Notes under the pieces: generated by a model
The model's input: only the letters and a program-made list of their open reading frames with translations
Told to the model about the DNA's origin: nothing
Database searches by the model: none
Made by a program: the position numbers and the translations under genes
Assembly (NCBI RefSeq): GCF_001544615.1
Contig: NZ_FCNV02000016.1
Coordinates: forward strand, 1-64,000
Source: Caballeronia concitans
Lineage (GTDB): Bacteria; Pseudomonadota; Gammaproteobacteria; Burkholderiales; Burkholderiaceae
Reading direction: 5' to 3'
DNA length: 64,000 nt
In this document: piece after piece, positions 36,339 through 46,405 of the stretch
Layout: each line of letters starts with the position of its first letter
Position numbering within the stretch: the first letter of the stretch is position 1

Positions 36339-36705
36339 ACCGTCTAATGACGCTCAACGTGCCCAGGTTACAACGACGGGATTGGGTCGACTGCTGCCCG
36401 ACGCGGCCGATCTATGGCCGACGACCGCCGCCGGTCTACGTCGGGCCGGGTCCGGCCAGTTTCCGCCACTGGCGGAAGTCAGAGGACGGCCATTTGAACG
36501 GCTAGTTCTGTTCAAAACCTGACAGACGCTCGACCGACGCGTAAGACCGCAGGATCCGACGAAATCAGATCGCAGGTGAGCGGCGCCGCGCCGTCCATCA
36601 ATTTACACGTCGCCGAACGCAAACAACCGTCCGCACCGGCCCCCCCTTTTTCGTAGCTATTTCGTGTACGAACGCCCCTCTGCGAAACAAGCGGCAGGTT
36701 GGCGC
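36339..36705. other. 370 bp without a gene
   Basis: Region between the IS element and the convergently read lipoprotein gene; no open frame or terminator was recognised. Confidence 0.35.
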
Positions 36706-38757
36706 TCAGTTGCATTGCACAGTGTTGTTGATCGACTCTTGTTGCTGGCTACTCGGATTGTCATAGCGACACATCTCGATAAGCACTGAACCGTTGTAAA
36801 ACATGTTGGGATAGATGAGGTCGTTCAGCATAACCCAAACGTTGACTGAGGGACCGTAGGGGTCGCTCTGACAGGTGTGGGTACCGCCGACACCAGAAAC
36901 ACCGGGATCGGGTGAGCAGTTGGCATTGAGGTAGTCGCCGCCTGTGTAGTCGGGCGGCTCGGCCGAATAGGAAGGAGCCTGGCAGGTGCTCGAAGTACCT
37001 GAAAGATATGAAGTCGGCCAGGCATCCGCGAGCAGTGACCATCCGGCCGGTAGCGTAACCGAGTAGAGACCCGTTACCGTCGCTGTACCATCCGGGTTGC
37101 GCTTGCAGCTGAGGTTAATGTTCGAGAAGCCACCCGGGGATGCGGTACCGGTAGTTATCGCGATAGTGGTTGTGGCATTTGAGGGCGGGTAATTCGAATC
37201 GCCGCTGTATTTTGCGGTGACGACGTCCGTCGCCGCGCTCGAGTTTATCGTTGCGCTGCAACTGGCAATTCCTTTCGGGGTTAGGGGTACATTCGAGCAT
37301 AATGTCATCCCGGTCTGATCCACGAAAGTCACATTTCCGATCGGTGCTGGGCTTCCGTCGGGAACGGCATAGACGGCGGTCAATGAATCCGACGCGCCGG
37401 CTTGAACCGTTGCTGGGCTCGCCGCTACCGTCAAGGTGCCGGTGTTGCATCCTGCCTGGCCCGCGAGGGTAGAGCCGGGGTAAATCTCAGCGGCAGAGGT
37501 AAACGTAGCGAGGTCGTCTTTCAGAAGGCTAAGCGTCACTTCCCGGATAGATTCTGCCGAAAGATTCCATTTAAAGCAGCCCGTCTTTACGGGTGGCGTC
37601 ACGCTATACGACAAGGAACCACCAAATCCAAGTTTCCCGTACACCCCGAGTGTCAACAACTTATCGTCGCCGAACGGCCATCGCAGGTTGCCCAAGACGG
37701 ACGACAGCGGGGTGGGCCACTTTGAGAACACCAACGCGACGCCGGTCTTGCCGCCCTCGAACGCGTCGTCAATCTTGGAGGTGAACCCTAAGCCCGCAAA
37801 GTTCCCGGTTACCTCCGCGAGCGGTGTCTGCAGCGCGCCTGCGAATCCAAATGCGCCGTTGGCATACGGAAAGGTCGCCGAGCCAGCAATGCCCAGGTTG
37901 TAGAGCGGCAAATCATACGAAAAGTAAAAGGGAACGCTGATACTCAAGAAATCTAATGTTTCTGGAATTGGTAAGCGCGCCTCGTACAGCAAAACGTCAT
38001 CCTTGGTTTCCGCCGCTTTATTCGAACTTTCCCCGGACAATTGTGCGGCTATCGTGAAAAACGGTGTGAACTCGTATTCGCTGCCCGTTATCGTGCTTCC
38101 TGCGGAATTCATGTTGACACCGACGAATTTGATGTCTTTCACTCCGCCCGAATAGGTCACAACGAATCCGTCCGACAGATTCTGGCTGTATGAGCAGGAT
38201 ATGTTGGTCTCACCTCCCAACGCGGGGTCTTTTGTTGTGTATTTGCAGGAAGGCGGGGGCGTCGATGCTGCATGTGCAATCGCAGCATTAGCGGTTCCCG
38301 ACGTTGTGGAAGTTATGACGTCATTATCGGCGTCCACAACCACCATGCGCGACCCGTTGGCATCGTCCAATGTCAGATTCCCAGTCACTGTCAGTTGTTT
38401 GAAGACTTCATCGAACTGGGCATCGCGTGTGTTGACTACGGCCGCGCCATTACTCCTCGGCTGGATCGAGAGCACTACATAAGCTCTATCCATCCAGGTA
38501 AAGACGGCATTTACAACTAGGTTCGATGGCGTTGGATTGAAAGAGAACGTCTCCGGGCCCGTGGCGGTAATACCGGCAGTGGTGCCCGGAAAACGAACGA
38601 CGTTAGGCTGGAACGTCTTTTGTATCGTTGCGCCGCCTTGCGTTGTGGACGTCTCCGTGTCGTTGTTGCTGGGACTACTGTTGTTGCCGCCGCCGCACGC
38701 TGCTAGCACAAATACCGCAACCACCGTGACCAATGCAGACGCCCATCTGGTTTTCAC
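36706..38757 (-). CDS. Large secreted lipoprotein with an Ig-like domain
   Basis: The 683-residue protein has an N-terminal lipoprotein signal (ALVTVVAVFVLAAC, lipidation Cys21) followed by a Gly/Asn/Ser linker. A beta-rich region of no recognised family fills residues about 45-440. At about 450-545 a bacterial Ig-like repeat is seen (ASPATVQAGASDSLTAVYAV to AKYSGDSNYPPSNAT). The Cys-containing C-terminus (about 560-683) also resembles secreted beta domains. It would be anchored at the outer membrane or surface. The function is unknown; size and domains suggest a surface or adhesion-related role. Confidence 0.8.
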   Translation of the reverse strand: MKTRWASALVTVVAVFVLAACGGGNNSSPSNNDTETSTTQGGATIQKTFQPNVVRFPGTTAGITATGPETFSFNPTPSNLVVNAVFTWMDRAYVVLSIQPRSNGAAVVNTRDAQFDEVFKQLTVTGNLTLDDANGSRMVVVDADNDVITSTTSGTANAAIAHAASTPPPSCKYTTKDPALGGETNISCSYSQNLSDGFVVTYSGGVKDIKFVGVNMNSAGSTITGSEYEFTPFFTIAAQLSGESSNKAAETKDDVLLYEARLPIPETLDFLSISVPFYFSYDLPLYNLGIAGSATFPYANGAFGFAGALQTPLAEVTGNFAGLGFTSKIDDAFEGGKTGVALVFSKWPTPLSSVLGNLRWPFGDDKLLTLGVYGKLGFGGSLSYSVTPPVKTGCFKWNLSAESIREVTLSLLKDDLATFTSAAEIYPGSTLAGQAGCNTGTLTVAASPATVQAGASDSLTAVYAVPDGSPAPIGNVTFVDQTGMTLCSNVPLTPKGIASCSATINSSAATDVVTAKYSGDSNYPPSNATTTIAITTGTASPGGFSNINLSCKRNPDGTATVTGLYSVTLPAGWSLLADAWPTSYLSGTSSTCQAPSYSAEPPDYTGGDYLNANCSPDPGVSGVGGTHTCQSDPYGPSVNVWVMLNDLIYPNMFYNGSVLIEMCRYDNPSSQQQESINNTVQCN

Positions 38758-39275
38758 GATCGCATCGCTCCACGTCTGCCATCAGTTTTTGGCGTTCCCG
38801 GCCTGTGATTCTGCGGTGCGAGGTCAAGGCCCGGTACGCGTTGCGTGCCAGGAAGGGAACGAGCGTCACTTCAAATTGATAGGTCGCTCGCCTTTCAACC
38901 TTATTTCCGAACTGTGGCGCATCGCACACTTCTGGAAGAACTAGAAAACGCGGGCCTTACCGTTGTTCTCGGATCTATATCGGATCTTGAGATCTGACAG
39001 GATCGGTGAGCGCTTGCGATATCAGATCGGCAAGCAACGGGGCGGCGAAACGGGCGGGGGTCCCTCAATGATGCAAAAGCAATCAACGATGGACTCCTCG
39101 CGTGACTTCAAAAGCCTGTCTATGGAAATCGATAGAAACCGTCTGGCTATCTCTCCTTACGTGCGGTTTCGACACCCAATGTCCGAGGTGCCCTGCAAAG
39201 CGACGGTGGCAGGCGCCCCAGTGACTGGCCGAAACGGGTCGCAATTTGCCAGTCGTTAGCCGGCACCGCTACGCG
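38758..39275. other. 520 bp without a gene
   Basis: Short, unconvincing frames only. It would contain the lipoprotein promoter (reading left) and the end of the dnaE2 transcript (arriving from the right). No clear terminator hairpin was seen. Confidence 0.35.
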
Positions 39276-42200
39276 TTAGCAGAAGTTCTTGCTGACGGTC
39301 GTCAAACCACCAAGCAGATGCGACATATCGACGAGCCGTTGCGCCACCAGATGACGGACTTCCCCTTCGCATTGCCATGTGCCGTACACCGCGAGCAAGG
39401 CCGCGCCCAACGCTTCACGGCGTTGCTTCTCGAGCAACGACGGCCATACGATGACGTTGACGTTACCCGTCTCATCCTCGAGCGTCACAAACACGACGCC
39501 TTTTGCGGTCCCGGGTCGCTGCCGCACGGTCACCAGCCCACAGCCTCGGGCGAGACGCCCGCTGCGATACGTGCGCAACGTCGAAGCGGGCATCAACCGT
39601 TGTTCAAGCAACGCCGGCCGCAAGAGCGAGAGCGGATGGCGTCCGAGCGTCAGTCCCGCGGTGTTGTAGTCGCTCACGATCTCCTGCGCTTCCGACGGCG
39701 AACCGAGCGTCGGCGTCTCATCGTCGATTCGAGTATCGACCATGATGTCGCGGTCGGGCACTGCGGCCGCAGACTGCCACAACGCTTCACGACGGTTTCC
39801 TGCCAGAGACCGGAGCGCGTTCGCTGCCGCGAGCACCTGCAGGTCGCGGCGATCGAGCTGCGCGCGGCGCGCCAAGTCGCTCACGCTTGCGAACGGCTTC
39901 ACGGCACGTGCCGTTTCGATCCGCTCGGCGGCGCCCTCGCGCATGCCCTTAAGCAACGACAGCCCAAGCCGCACGACAGGCTTCTGCCGACCGGAGCGAT
40001 TTTCGAGCACCGAATGCCAGCCGCTGATGGTGACGTCAATCGGGGCCATCTCGACTCCGTGACGCCGCGCGTCTTGCACCAGCTGAGAAGGCGAGTAGAA
40101 GCCCATCGGCTGAGAGTTGAGCATGGCGGCCAGAAACGCGGCGGGCTCATGGCATTTGAGCCAGCTGCTCGCATAGACGAGCAGCGCGAAGCTCGCCGCA
40201 TGACTCTCCGGGAAGCCATACTCGCCGAATCCCTTGATCTGCTCGAAGATGGCTTCCGCGAAAGCCTTGTCGTAACCACGCGTCTGCATACCACCGACGA
40301 TGCGATCGTAGTACTGTTGCAAGCCGCCCTTGCGCTTCCATGCCGCCATCGCGCGCCGTAGCTGATCGGCTTCACCCGGCGTGAAGCCTGCGGCGAGGAT
40401 CGCCACCTGCATGACCTGCTCCTGGAAGATCGGCACGCCGAGCGTACGGCCCAGCGCGATTTCCAATTCCTTGCTGGGATAGGTGACCGGTTCCAGCTTC
40501 TGGCGCCGCCGCAAGTAGGGATGGACGGCACCACCCTGAATCGGCCCCGGCCGCACGATTGCCACTTCGATCACGAGATCGTAGAACGCTCTGGGCTGCA
40601 TACGCGGAAGCATGCTCATCTGTGCGCGCGACTCGATCTGGAAGACACCGACCGTGTCCGCGCGGGAGATCATCTCGTAGGTGGCCGCATCTTCCGCCGG
40701 AATGTCCTGCATTTCGAAGCGCTCGCCACGTTGCTCCGAGACGATATCGAGCGTGCGTCGAATCGCGGACAACATCCCGAGCGCGAGCACGTCGATTTTC
40801 AGCAAGCCGAGCGCTTCGAGGTCGTCCTTATCCCACTGGATCGTGCTGCGGTCCGGCATCGCCGCATTCTCGACCGGCACCAGCCGCGTGAGCTTGCCGC
40901 GACTGATCACAAAGCCGCCCGAGTGCTGCGACAGGTGCCGAGGGAAGTTAAGGATCTGCGCCGCCAGATTCGCCCACATCGCGATCAGCGGATTGGCAGG
41001 ATCGAGGCCCGACTCCTCGAAGCGACGCAGCAGGTCCTGCGAGTGATCGAACCACTGATGGCTCTTCGCGACCTTGTCAACGATCTGCGGATCGATGCCG
41101 AGCGCCTTGCCGGTTTCCCGAAGGGCGTTACGCGGTCGATAGGTCGATACCGCGGCGGCGATTGCCGCTCGGTCCCGTCCATACTTCCGGTAGATGTACT
41201 GGATGACCTCTTCGCGCCGTTGGTGTTCGAAGTCGACGTCGATGTCGGGCGGCTCCCCGCGCTCCTTGCTGATGAAGCGCTCGAACAGCATGTTGCCGCG
41301 CGACGGATCGACTTCGGTGACGCCCAGGCAATAGCACACCGCGCTGTTCGCAGCCGACCCCCGGCCCTGACAGAGGATGTGCTGACTGCGTGCGAAGCGC
41401 ACGATGTCATAGACGGTGAGGAAGTACGCTTCATAACGCAGCTCGCGAATAAGCTGCAGTTCATGCTCGATTTGTTGCTGCACGTGGTGCGGAACGCCGC
41501 CAGGGAAGCGCCGGTGCGCGCCGATATAGGTCTCTTGCCGGAGATAGGCTTCGTGCGTGTAGCCTTCGGGGACCAGTTCGTCGGGATACTCGTAGCGCAG
41601 TTCATCGAGCGAGAAGCTGCAGCGCGCGAGAATCCTCAACGTTTCGGCAATCGCATGCGGAGGATATAGGTTCGCGAGCCGTAAGCGAGAACGCAAATGC
41701 TGCTCGGCATTGGGCGCCAGCTCATATCCGCATTCGGCCACGGGTTTGCCGACGCGAATCGCGGTCATGGTGTCCTGTAGGGGCTTGCGCGAGCGTACAT
41801 GCATTACGACGTTGCCGGTGGCGACGACCGGTATCCCGGCTCGCAACGCCACCTGTTCAACGATGCCCCGATGGATGTCGTCCATCGCCCGCTGATGCAG
41901 CGTGAGCCCAATCCACGCACGCGCCGGGAAGATGTGGCGCAACCAGTCGACTTGCGCCGTCAGCGTCTCTTCCTTCGCCGGACAATCCGGCACCAGGATC
42001 GCAAGGCACTCTGGAACGCCCTTCAAGTGCGCGTACTTCGGTTCCGGCCGTGCAAGATCGTCGGGTGTCAGCACGTAGCTGCCCTTGGCCGCCCGCATGC
42101 GCGCAAGCGAGATGAGTTCGCACAGGTTGCCGTAACCTTCGCGGTTCTGCGCGAGCAAGATGAGGCCAAAAGCGGGGCGGTTCTTGGGACCGCTATCAGC

Positions 42201-42449
42201 ACCGTGACTCGCCTGGACCAGACGAAAGTACGAGCCAATGACGAGCGGCAGCTTTTCTTCCTTCGCCTGAACATGCGCGCGCACGACGCCCGCGACCGAG
42301 CACTCGTCGGTGATAGCTAATCCCGCGTAGCCGAGTTGTGCCGCGCGCAGCACCAGCTCTTCACCGTGCGACGCACCGTGCAGGAACGAAAAGTTACTGA
42401 ACGCGAAAAGCTCCGCGTAGTCGGGCAGGGCCGATGAGGGAAACTCCAC
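39276..42449 (-). CDS. dnaE2: Error-prone DNA polymerase DnaE2 (ImuC)
   Basis: The 1057-residue protein starts at GTG 42449 with AGGTGG upstream. N-terminal PHP domain: YAELFAFSNFSFLHGASHGEELV and GLAITDECSVAGVV. Polymerase active-site Asp residues occur in PPDIDVDFEHQRREEVIQYI. Later GFPESHAASFALLVYASSWLK and the OB-fold region near the C-terminus (GVVFVTLEDETGNVNVIVWP) match the family. It performs translesion DNA synthesis under SOS induction with ImuA and ImuB. It lies 20 nt after imuB. Confidence 0.96.
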   Translation of the reverse strand: MEFPSSALPDYAELFAFSNFSFLHGASHGEELVLRAAQLGYAGLAITDECSVAGVVRAHVQAKEEKLPLVIGSYFRLVQASHGADSGPKNRPAFGLILLAQNREGYGNLCELISLARMRAAKGSYVLTPDDLARPEPKYAHLKGVPECLAILVPDCPAKEETLTAQVDWLRHIFPARAWIGLTLHQRAMDDIHRGIVEQVALRAGIPVVATGNVVMHVRSRKPLQDTMTAIRVGKPVAECGYELAPNAEQHLRSRLRLANLYPPHAIAETLRILARCSFSLDELRYEYPDELVPEGYTHEAYLRQETYIGAHRRFPGGVPHHVQQQIEHELQLIRELRYEAYFLTVYDIVRFARSQHILCQGRGSAANSAVCYCLGVTEVDPSRGNMLFERFISKERGEPPDIDVDFEHQRREEVIQYIYRKYGRDRAAIAAAVSTYRPRNALRETGKALGIDPQIVDKVAKSHQWFDHSQDLLRRFEESGLDPANPLIAMWANLAAQILNFPRHLSQHSGGFVISRGKLTRLVPVENAAMPDRSTIQWDKDDLEALGLLKIDVLALGMLSAIRRTLDIVSEQRGERFEMQDIPAEDAATYEMISRADTVGVFQIESRAQMSMLPRMQPRAFYDLVIEVAIVRPGPIQGGAVHPYLRRRQKLEPVTYPSKELEIALGRTLGVPIFQEQVMQVAILAAGFTPGEADQLRRAMAAWKRKGGLQQYYDRIVGGMQTRGYDKAFAEAIFEQIKGFGEYGFPESHAASFALLVYASSWLKCHEPAAFLAAMLNSQPMGFYSPSQLVQDARRHGVEMAPIDVTISGWHSVLENRSGRQKPVVRLGLSLLKGMREGAAERIETARAVKPFASVSDLARRAQLDRRDLQVLAAANALRSLAGNRREALWQSAAAVPDRDIMVDTRIDDETPTLGSPSEAQEIVSDYNTAGLTLGRHPLSLLRPALLEQRLMPASTLRTYRSGRLARGCGLVTVRQRPGTAKGVVFVTLEDETGNVNVIVWPSLLEKQRREALGAALLAVYGTWQCEGEVRHLVAQRLVDMSHLLGGLTTVSKNFC

Positions 42450-42469
42450 AATGCCACCTGCTTATCCGC

Positions 42470-43960
42470 TTAGCCAAACAGGCCGTGCAGGAACCAGCGC
42501 GTTTCCTCGGTCTTGACACTCGGCCGCTCGCGGTAGATCCAGTAGCAGCTCTTGTCGTCGGCTTCCGCGACGAAATAATCGCGCGTCACCAGCGCGCCGT
42601 CATGCCATCCGGCCTCGATCCGTTCGCCGGTCGATACCAGCTTGAGCGGCGAACCATAGAACGGACGATGGTTCTTGACCATCAAGCGCAACGGCACATG
42701 CAGCAGCCAGGTCGGTCGTGGTAGATCATCAGGCGCGGGGAGGGCGGAGGGCGCGAGGGTCGCGGCGTGCGTCCTTGGGCTGCCTTGCACCGGCACCCAC
42801 TGATTGGCGTGCTCCGGGCGATGATCCGGTGCGGGCGCGGGCCGCAGCACATTTTCGGGGCCGAGGCGCGCAGCCAGTAACTCCAGCAGCCGGTTATGGT
42901 CTTGCGCGGATCCTCCGGGCGCGGGGAACAGCGAATCGCTGGGCGGTTCAGCCGCGCGCACGTCCGAGGCCGTCAGCCGCACGGCGATCACCGCAGCTTC
43001 GAGCTCGGTGCGCCCCAGTCGCTCCTTCAGGAGACGAACCAAGTGCTCTTCATGCCAGGTTGGCTCGGCAAGCGCAATCTCAATGAGCGTCGGCTTGATA
43101 GCCTGCCGTCCGCGTTCATGCTCGAGGGTGATCGTGGCATGCGTGAGCGCCAGTTGCTGGGCGGTGAGCCATCCGCACAGTTGCACGACGAGTCGCCGCG
43201 CGGAAAAGAGGATGGCTTCCGCATGCTCAACGCGATCAGGCAGCTCGACGCGAGCGCTGAAGGTCGGCGGCAGTTCGAGCCATTCGTGCAGTTCAGGCGC
43301 CAGGCCATAGGCCTGGTCCAGGGAATCGAGTAGGTCCACGCCACACCTTTTCTTCAAGCCTGCACGAGGCAGGCGTTGGATATCGCCCAGGACGCGGCAG
43401 CCCAGTCCACTGAACCAGTCGGCGAACGGCCGCATCTCCGGCACCACCATGAACGGCAACGCGCCCAAGTGACGTTCAAGCGAACGCATCTTGAGCACCC
43501 GCCGGCGGCCGGCCTTGCCGAGCAGCCACGCGCCGCGGCCGGTGGGCGCGACGCTCATGCGCGCGGTGACGCCGATGGTCTTGACGACGTCCTTGATTTC
43601 GCCGCACACGCGCAGGATGCCGCCGAAGAGTCGCAAGCTCGCCGTGACGTCGACGACAATGGTTTCTTCTTCACATACCGCTACCTGCGGCGAGAAACGC
43701 AGCAGCGCGATGGCCACCTCGCGCTGCATCTCTTGTTCGCGCTGCGTGCTGCGATCGCACATCAGCGCGTCCGGCGCGAGCGTCGTGACCCCACCACGTT
43801 TCATCCCCACTCGCACGCCCGCGTCCCTTGCCACCGCATCGAGCACGATGACCTTGTCACGCTCAAGCACCACGCACCCGTGCTCAGACGGAGGCGACCA
43901 CCTCGGTCTGAACACCTCCAGCGACAGCCGGGGCAAGTGAATGGCGACGAATACGGCCAT
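42470..43960 (-). CDS. imuB: Y-family-like protein ImuB of the mutagenesis cassette
   Basis: The 496-residue protein resembles DinB-type polymerases (VAIHLPRLSLEVF at the N-terminus, TIGVTARMSVAPTGRGAWLLGKAG, DWFSGLGCRVLGDIQRLPRAGL) but, as usual for ImuB, lacks the full catalytic acidic set. It acts as the hub that links the beta clamp, ImuA and DnaE2. The start overlaps the end of imuA by 77 nt, a larger overlap than usual but consistent with the conserved ImuB N-terminus. Confidence 0.93.
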   Translation of the reverse strand: MAVFVAIHLPRLSLEVFRPRWSPPSEHGCVVLERDKVIVLDAVARDAGVRVGMKRGGVTTLAPDALMCDRSTQREQEMQREVAIALLRFSPQVAVCEEETIVVDVTASLRLFGGILRVCGEIKDVVKTIGVTARMSVAPTGRGAWLLGKAGRRRVLKMRSLERHLGALPFMVVPEMRPFADWFSGLGCRVLGDIQRLPRAGLKKRCGVDLLDSLDQAYGLAPELHEWLELPPTFSARVELPDRVEHAEAILFSARRLVVQLCGWLTAQQLALTHATITLEHERGRQAIKPTLIEIALAEPTWHEEHLVRLLKERLGRTELEAAVIAVRLTASDVRAAEPPSDSLFPAPGGSAQDHNRLLELLAARLGPENVLRPAPAPDHRPEHANQWVPVQGSPRTHAATLAPSALPAPDDLPRPTWLLHVPLRLMVKNHRPFYGSPLKLVSTGERIEAGWHDGALVTRDYFVAEADDKSCYWIYRERPSVKTEETRWFLHGLFG

Positions 43961-44615
43961 AGGGACTCAGCAAAATCGGCGACGGTTGTAAGGTGACGGT
44001 CAAGGGCTCGGTTCGGTTGGGCCCGCGTCGTTTAATGAAGTCGACTGCAATCCCGCCCTCTGCCGGTCGCACGCCAAGCCGTAAGGTCGCCGGCGACGCA
44101 TCCTGGGCGCTGGCAAGCGGCCGCACCAGAATCAGCAACGTCTCGGTCGCCTGAGCGGCCAGATGCAAACGTCGCAACGCCTCGGAGCGGATGTGCTGTT
44201 GCCAGAAGAGCAGCGCACCGCAACTTCCGGCCTGCAGCACGCGCTCGGCGCACCACAAGGCGTCCGCAGTTTTCGATGCCCGCAACCACATCAGTTTCTC
44301 CACCGGCAGGCCGAGGTACGAGAACGCCAGCGCATTCGGCACGTGCGGCGCTTGCAGCAGCACAACCGACCGCTGAGCGTGCCGACCCTGATGAGCCACG
44401 CGTGCGAGCGCCGGACGCAGCAGACGCATTTCACCGACGCCAGGCTGCTGAACCAGCAATTCCACCAGCGCACCCAGCGGCCAGCCGCCGCCGGGCAGTT
44501 CCGCCGACAACGCCGCGTAGCCGGTGTCGACGGTCTTGCCGTAGGCACGCGCCAACTGCGATCCGAGCCACAGGTTCGGGTGGATGGACTCGACATGTTT
44601 GAGCAGGGCCGCCAT
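43884..44615 (-). CDS. imuA: RecA-like mutagenesis protein ImuA
   Basis: The protein has 243 residues from ATG 44615 (MAALLKHVESIHPNLWLGSQ); the frame open to 45014 is rejected because it crosses the LexA box. The sequence ETGYAALSAELPGGGWPLGALVELL-like (here TGYAALSAELPGGGWPLGA) marks the cassette's ImuA, a RecA-fold protein with a degenerate nucleotide site. It supports DnaE2-dependent mutagenesis. First gene of the imuA-imuB-dnaE2 operon, directly behind an SOS box. Confidence 0.92.
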   Translation of the reverse strand: MAALLKHVESIHPNLWLGSQLARAYGKTVDTGYAALSAELPGGGWPLGALVELLVQQPGVGEMRLLRPALARVAHQGRHAQRSVVLLQAPHVPNALAFSYLGLPVEKLMWLRASKTADALWCAERVLQAGSCGALLFWQQHIRSEALRRLHLAAQATETLLILVRPLASAQDASPATLRLGVRPAEGGIAVDFIKRRGPNRTEPLTVTLQPSPILLSPYGRIRRHSLAPAVAGGVQTEVVASV

Positions 44616-44627
44616 TGTGCATAAGTA

Positions 44628-44643
44628 CTGTATATATGTACAG
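44628..44643. promoter_or_regulatory. LexA (SOS) box of the imuA operon
   Basis: CTGTATATATGTACAG differs from the proteobacterial consensus CTGTATATATATACAG at one position. It lies only 12 nt upstream of the imuA ATG, so the transcript leader must be very short. The flanking bases extend the palindrome (AGTACTGTA arms). Confidence 0.92.
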
Positions 44644-44913
44644 TACTTTACCTCGAAATCCGCAACGCGGTATTGCGCCCTTTTTTGTCGCTGCTGCTGG
44701 ACAGCGCGACTATCCTGATTCGTTACTGCGTCGAGAAGGCGAGACGGCGCTGGCAGGGCCAATCGGTAACCAAATCCATGGCGGTGCCTCTGGCCGCGTG
44801 GGGGAAGGCAGAGTGATGTTGATTCCGGCCCCTGCGCCCGCAATTGCCATGGAGCATTGCAATCGAAGCGAGCAACGCCATCAGGAAACGAAGCAAAGGA
44901 AACGAAACGACGT
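44644..44913. other. Divergent promoter region of imuA and the plus-strand genes
   Basis: 270 bp with the imuA SOS box at one end. No second LexA box was seen near the plus-strand gene start at 44914, so SOS control of the plus-strand genes is not shown by the sequence. Confidence 0.35.
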
Positions 44914-45267
44914 ATGGCTGGATCGGATATCAACGAAGTGACGGATGGGTCGGACGCGCGCGCCGAGTTGCTGTGCTTCCTGGTCGCGACCGTGGCGGCC
45001 TCCCATTCGCTCACGTATGAGTGGCGAGTCGATCATCTCGTGGAAAGCTGCCGCCTCTGGCTTCGACGCAACCACCTCTGGATGGATTGGCTCGAGCGCG
45101 TGCGCCTCGGCCAACTGGCGCTCAAGATCGCGAAACGCGACTTGAAAGGCGCCGGCATCGCGGTGCGCCAGTCGAACGTCCAGGCGCTCTTCACGGGTGA
45201 CATGCAACTCAACTATTCGTGCACCGTCATCAAGAAGATGCTGGCGCTGTGCAAAGAGGCGCTCTGA
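44914..45267 (+). CDS. Hypothetical protein beside the SOS cassette
   Basis: The protein has 117 residues from ATG 44914. The sequence is helical and charged (AELLCFLVATVAASHSLTYEW, RLWLRRNHLWMDWLERVRLGQLALKIAKRD) and ends YSCTVIKKMLALCKEAL, with no signal peptide or membrane helix. The family is not recognised. It precedes the SRAP-domain gene by 48 nt on the same strand, so a shared transcript and a DNA-repair-related role are possible. Confidence 0.5.
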   Translation: MAGSDINEVTDGSDARAELLCFLVATVAASHSLTYEWRVDHLVESCRLWLRRNHLWMDWLERVRLGQLALKIAKRDLKGAGIAVRQSNVQALFTGDMQLNYSCTVIKKMLALCKEAL

Positions 45268-45315
45268 CGTCCGGCGCCTTGGCGTTCGTCATCACACCAA
45301 TGGGGAATCTGACGC

Positions 45316-46287
45316 ATGTGTTACTCAGCGCAAATCCAGGCCGACTATCGCCGCTACGTGAAGATGTTCGGCGCACAGATGGACATCCGCGAGTTCGCGC
45401 GACTGTTCTGGGAGCGTGCCGAGGGCAGCAAGGCAAAAGTCCCGAAGGCGATGGAAGACGCCTTCCGTGAGCCTCAGACCGATGACGAGCGCCATATCAA
45501 GACGTTCATTGACCGCTACAACGCGGAACAGGCGACCAAGGTCGAGCAAGAACTTTTTAAGCAGCGAACGCGGCTGGCCGATGCTGAGCGCACGCTGCAG
45601 ACGAAGACGACCAAAGCAGCGACCGCAAGCAAGCGCATCGCGACGGACAAGATCGATGCGGCGTTACGGCGACTGGCCGACTTCGGACGAACCGGGCAGG
45701 AGCCGCGGGACTCGCGCATCTTTCCCGGCTACTACGCGCCGGTCCTCGTGGTCGAAGACGGGCAGTATGTGGTCAAGCCGATGCGTTATCAATGCCGCAT
45801 CGCGGGCAAGCCTGCGAACTACGACTTCAAATACCCCGGGACGTACAACGCGCGACGCGACAGCCTGGATAAGTTCTGGAAGCCATGTTTTGGCTACACG
45901 CACGGCCTGTTGCTCGTCGACGTCTTCTACGAGAACGTCACGCGCGCGAAGTGCGAGAACACCTTGTTCGAAACGCATGACGGACCCCAGGCGCAGGGCG
46001 AAAACGTCGTCCTGGAGTTTCGTCCCAACAACGGCCAGCTGCTGATGGTCGCGTGCCTGTGGTCCAAGTGGACGGCACCCGGTCAGCCGGATCTGTTGTC
46101 GTTCGCGGCCATCACCGACGAGCCGCCGGCCGAGGTCGAAGCCGCAGGCCACGATCGCTGCATCGTGCCGATCAAGCGAGAGCACGTCGACGCCTGGTTG
46201 AATCCGCAGGCGTCCGGCCTCGCCGCGCTCGATGCCATTTTGGAAGATCGCGACCGGCCGTACTACGAGCATCGGCTCGCGGCGTAA
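45316..46287 (+). CDS. SRAP-domain protein (SOS response-associated peptidase, HMCES/YedK family)
   Basis: The 323-residue protein begins MCYSAQ, exposing Cys2 after Met removal, the residue that bonds to abasic sites. NARRDSLDKFWK and the block TDEPPAEVEAAGHDRC (with the catalytic His) complete the SRAP signature. A charged insert (about 60-115) makes this a longer version than the usual 220-residue YedK. It shields abasic sites in single-strand DNA, in keeping with its place next to the mutagenesis cassette. Confidence 0.9.
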   Translation: MCYSAQIQADYRRYVKMFGAQMDIREFARLFWERAEGSKAKVPKAMEDAFREPQTDDERHIKTFIDRYNAEQATKVEQELFKQRTRLADAERTLQTKTTKAATASKRIATDKIDAALRRLADFGRTGQEPRDSRIFPGYYAPVLVVEDGQYVVKPMRYQCRIAGKPANYDFKYPGTYNARRDSLDKFWKPCFGYTHGLLLVDVFYENVTRAKCENTLFETHDGPQAQGENVVLEFRPNNGQLLMVACLWSKWTAPGQPDLLSFAAITDEPPAEVEAAGHDRCIVPIKREHVDAWLNPQASGLAALDAILEDRDRPYYEHRLAA

Positions 46288-46405
46288 TGGTGGCGTTGGT
46301 GGCGTAGTGGCGAGCAGCGGTGATGCTTGGCCGGCGATACTTGGCTGGAAACCTCGGAACGCTCCTTGCTCGTCTGTCGTTGTTCTTTTCTCAGGAGAGG
46401 CGACG

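Noticed and set aside
39246-40361. 371-codon plus-strand frame
   Set aside because: Antisense to dnaE2; no domain and no ribosome binding site.
44616-45014. N-terminal extension of ImuA
   Set aside because: It would run across the LexA box and adds unrelated sequence.
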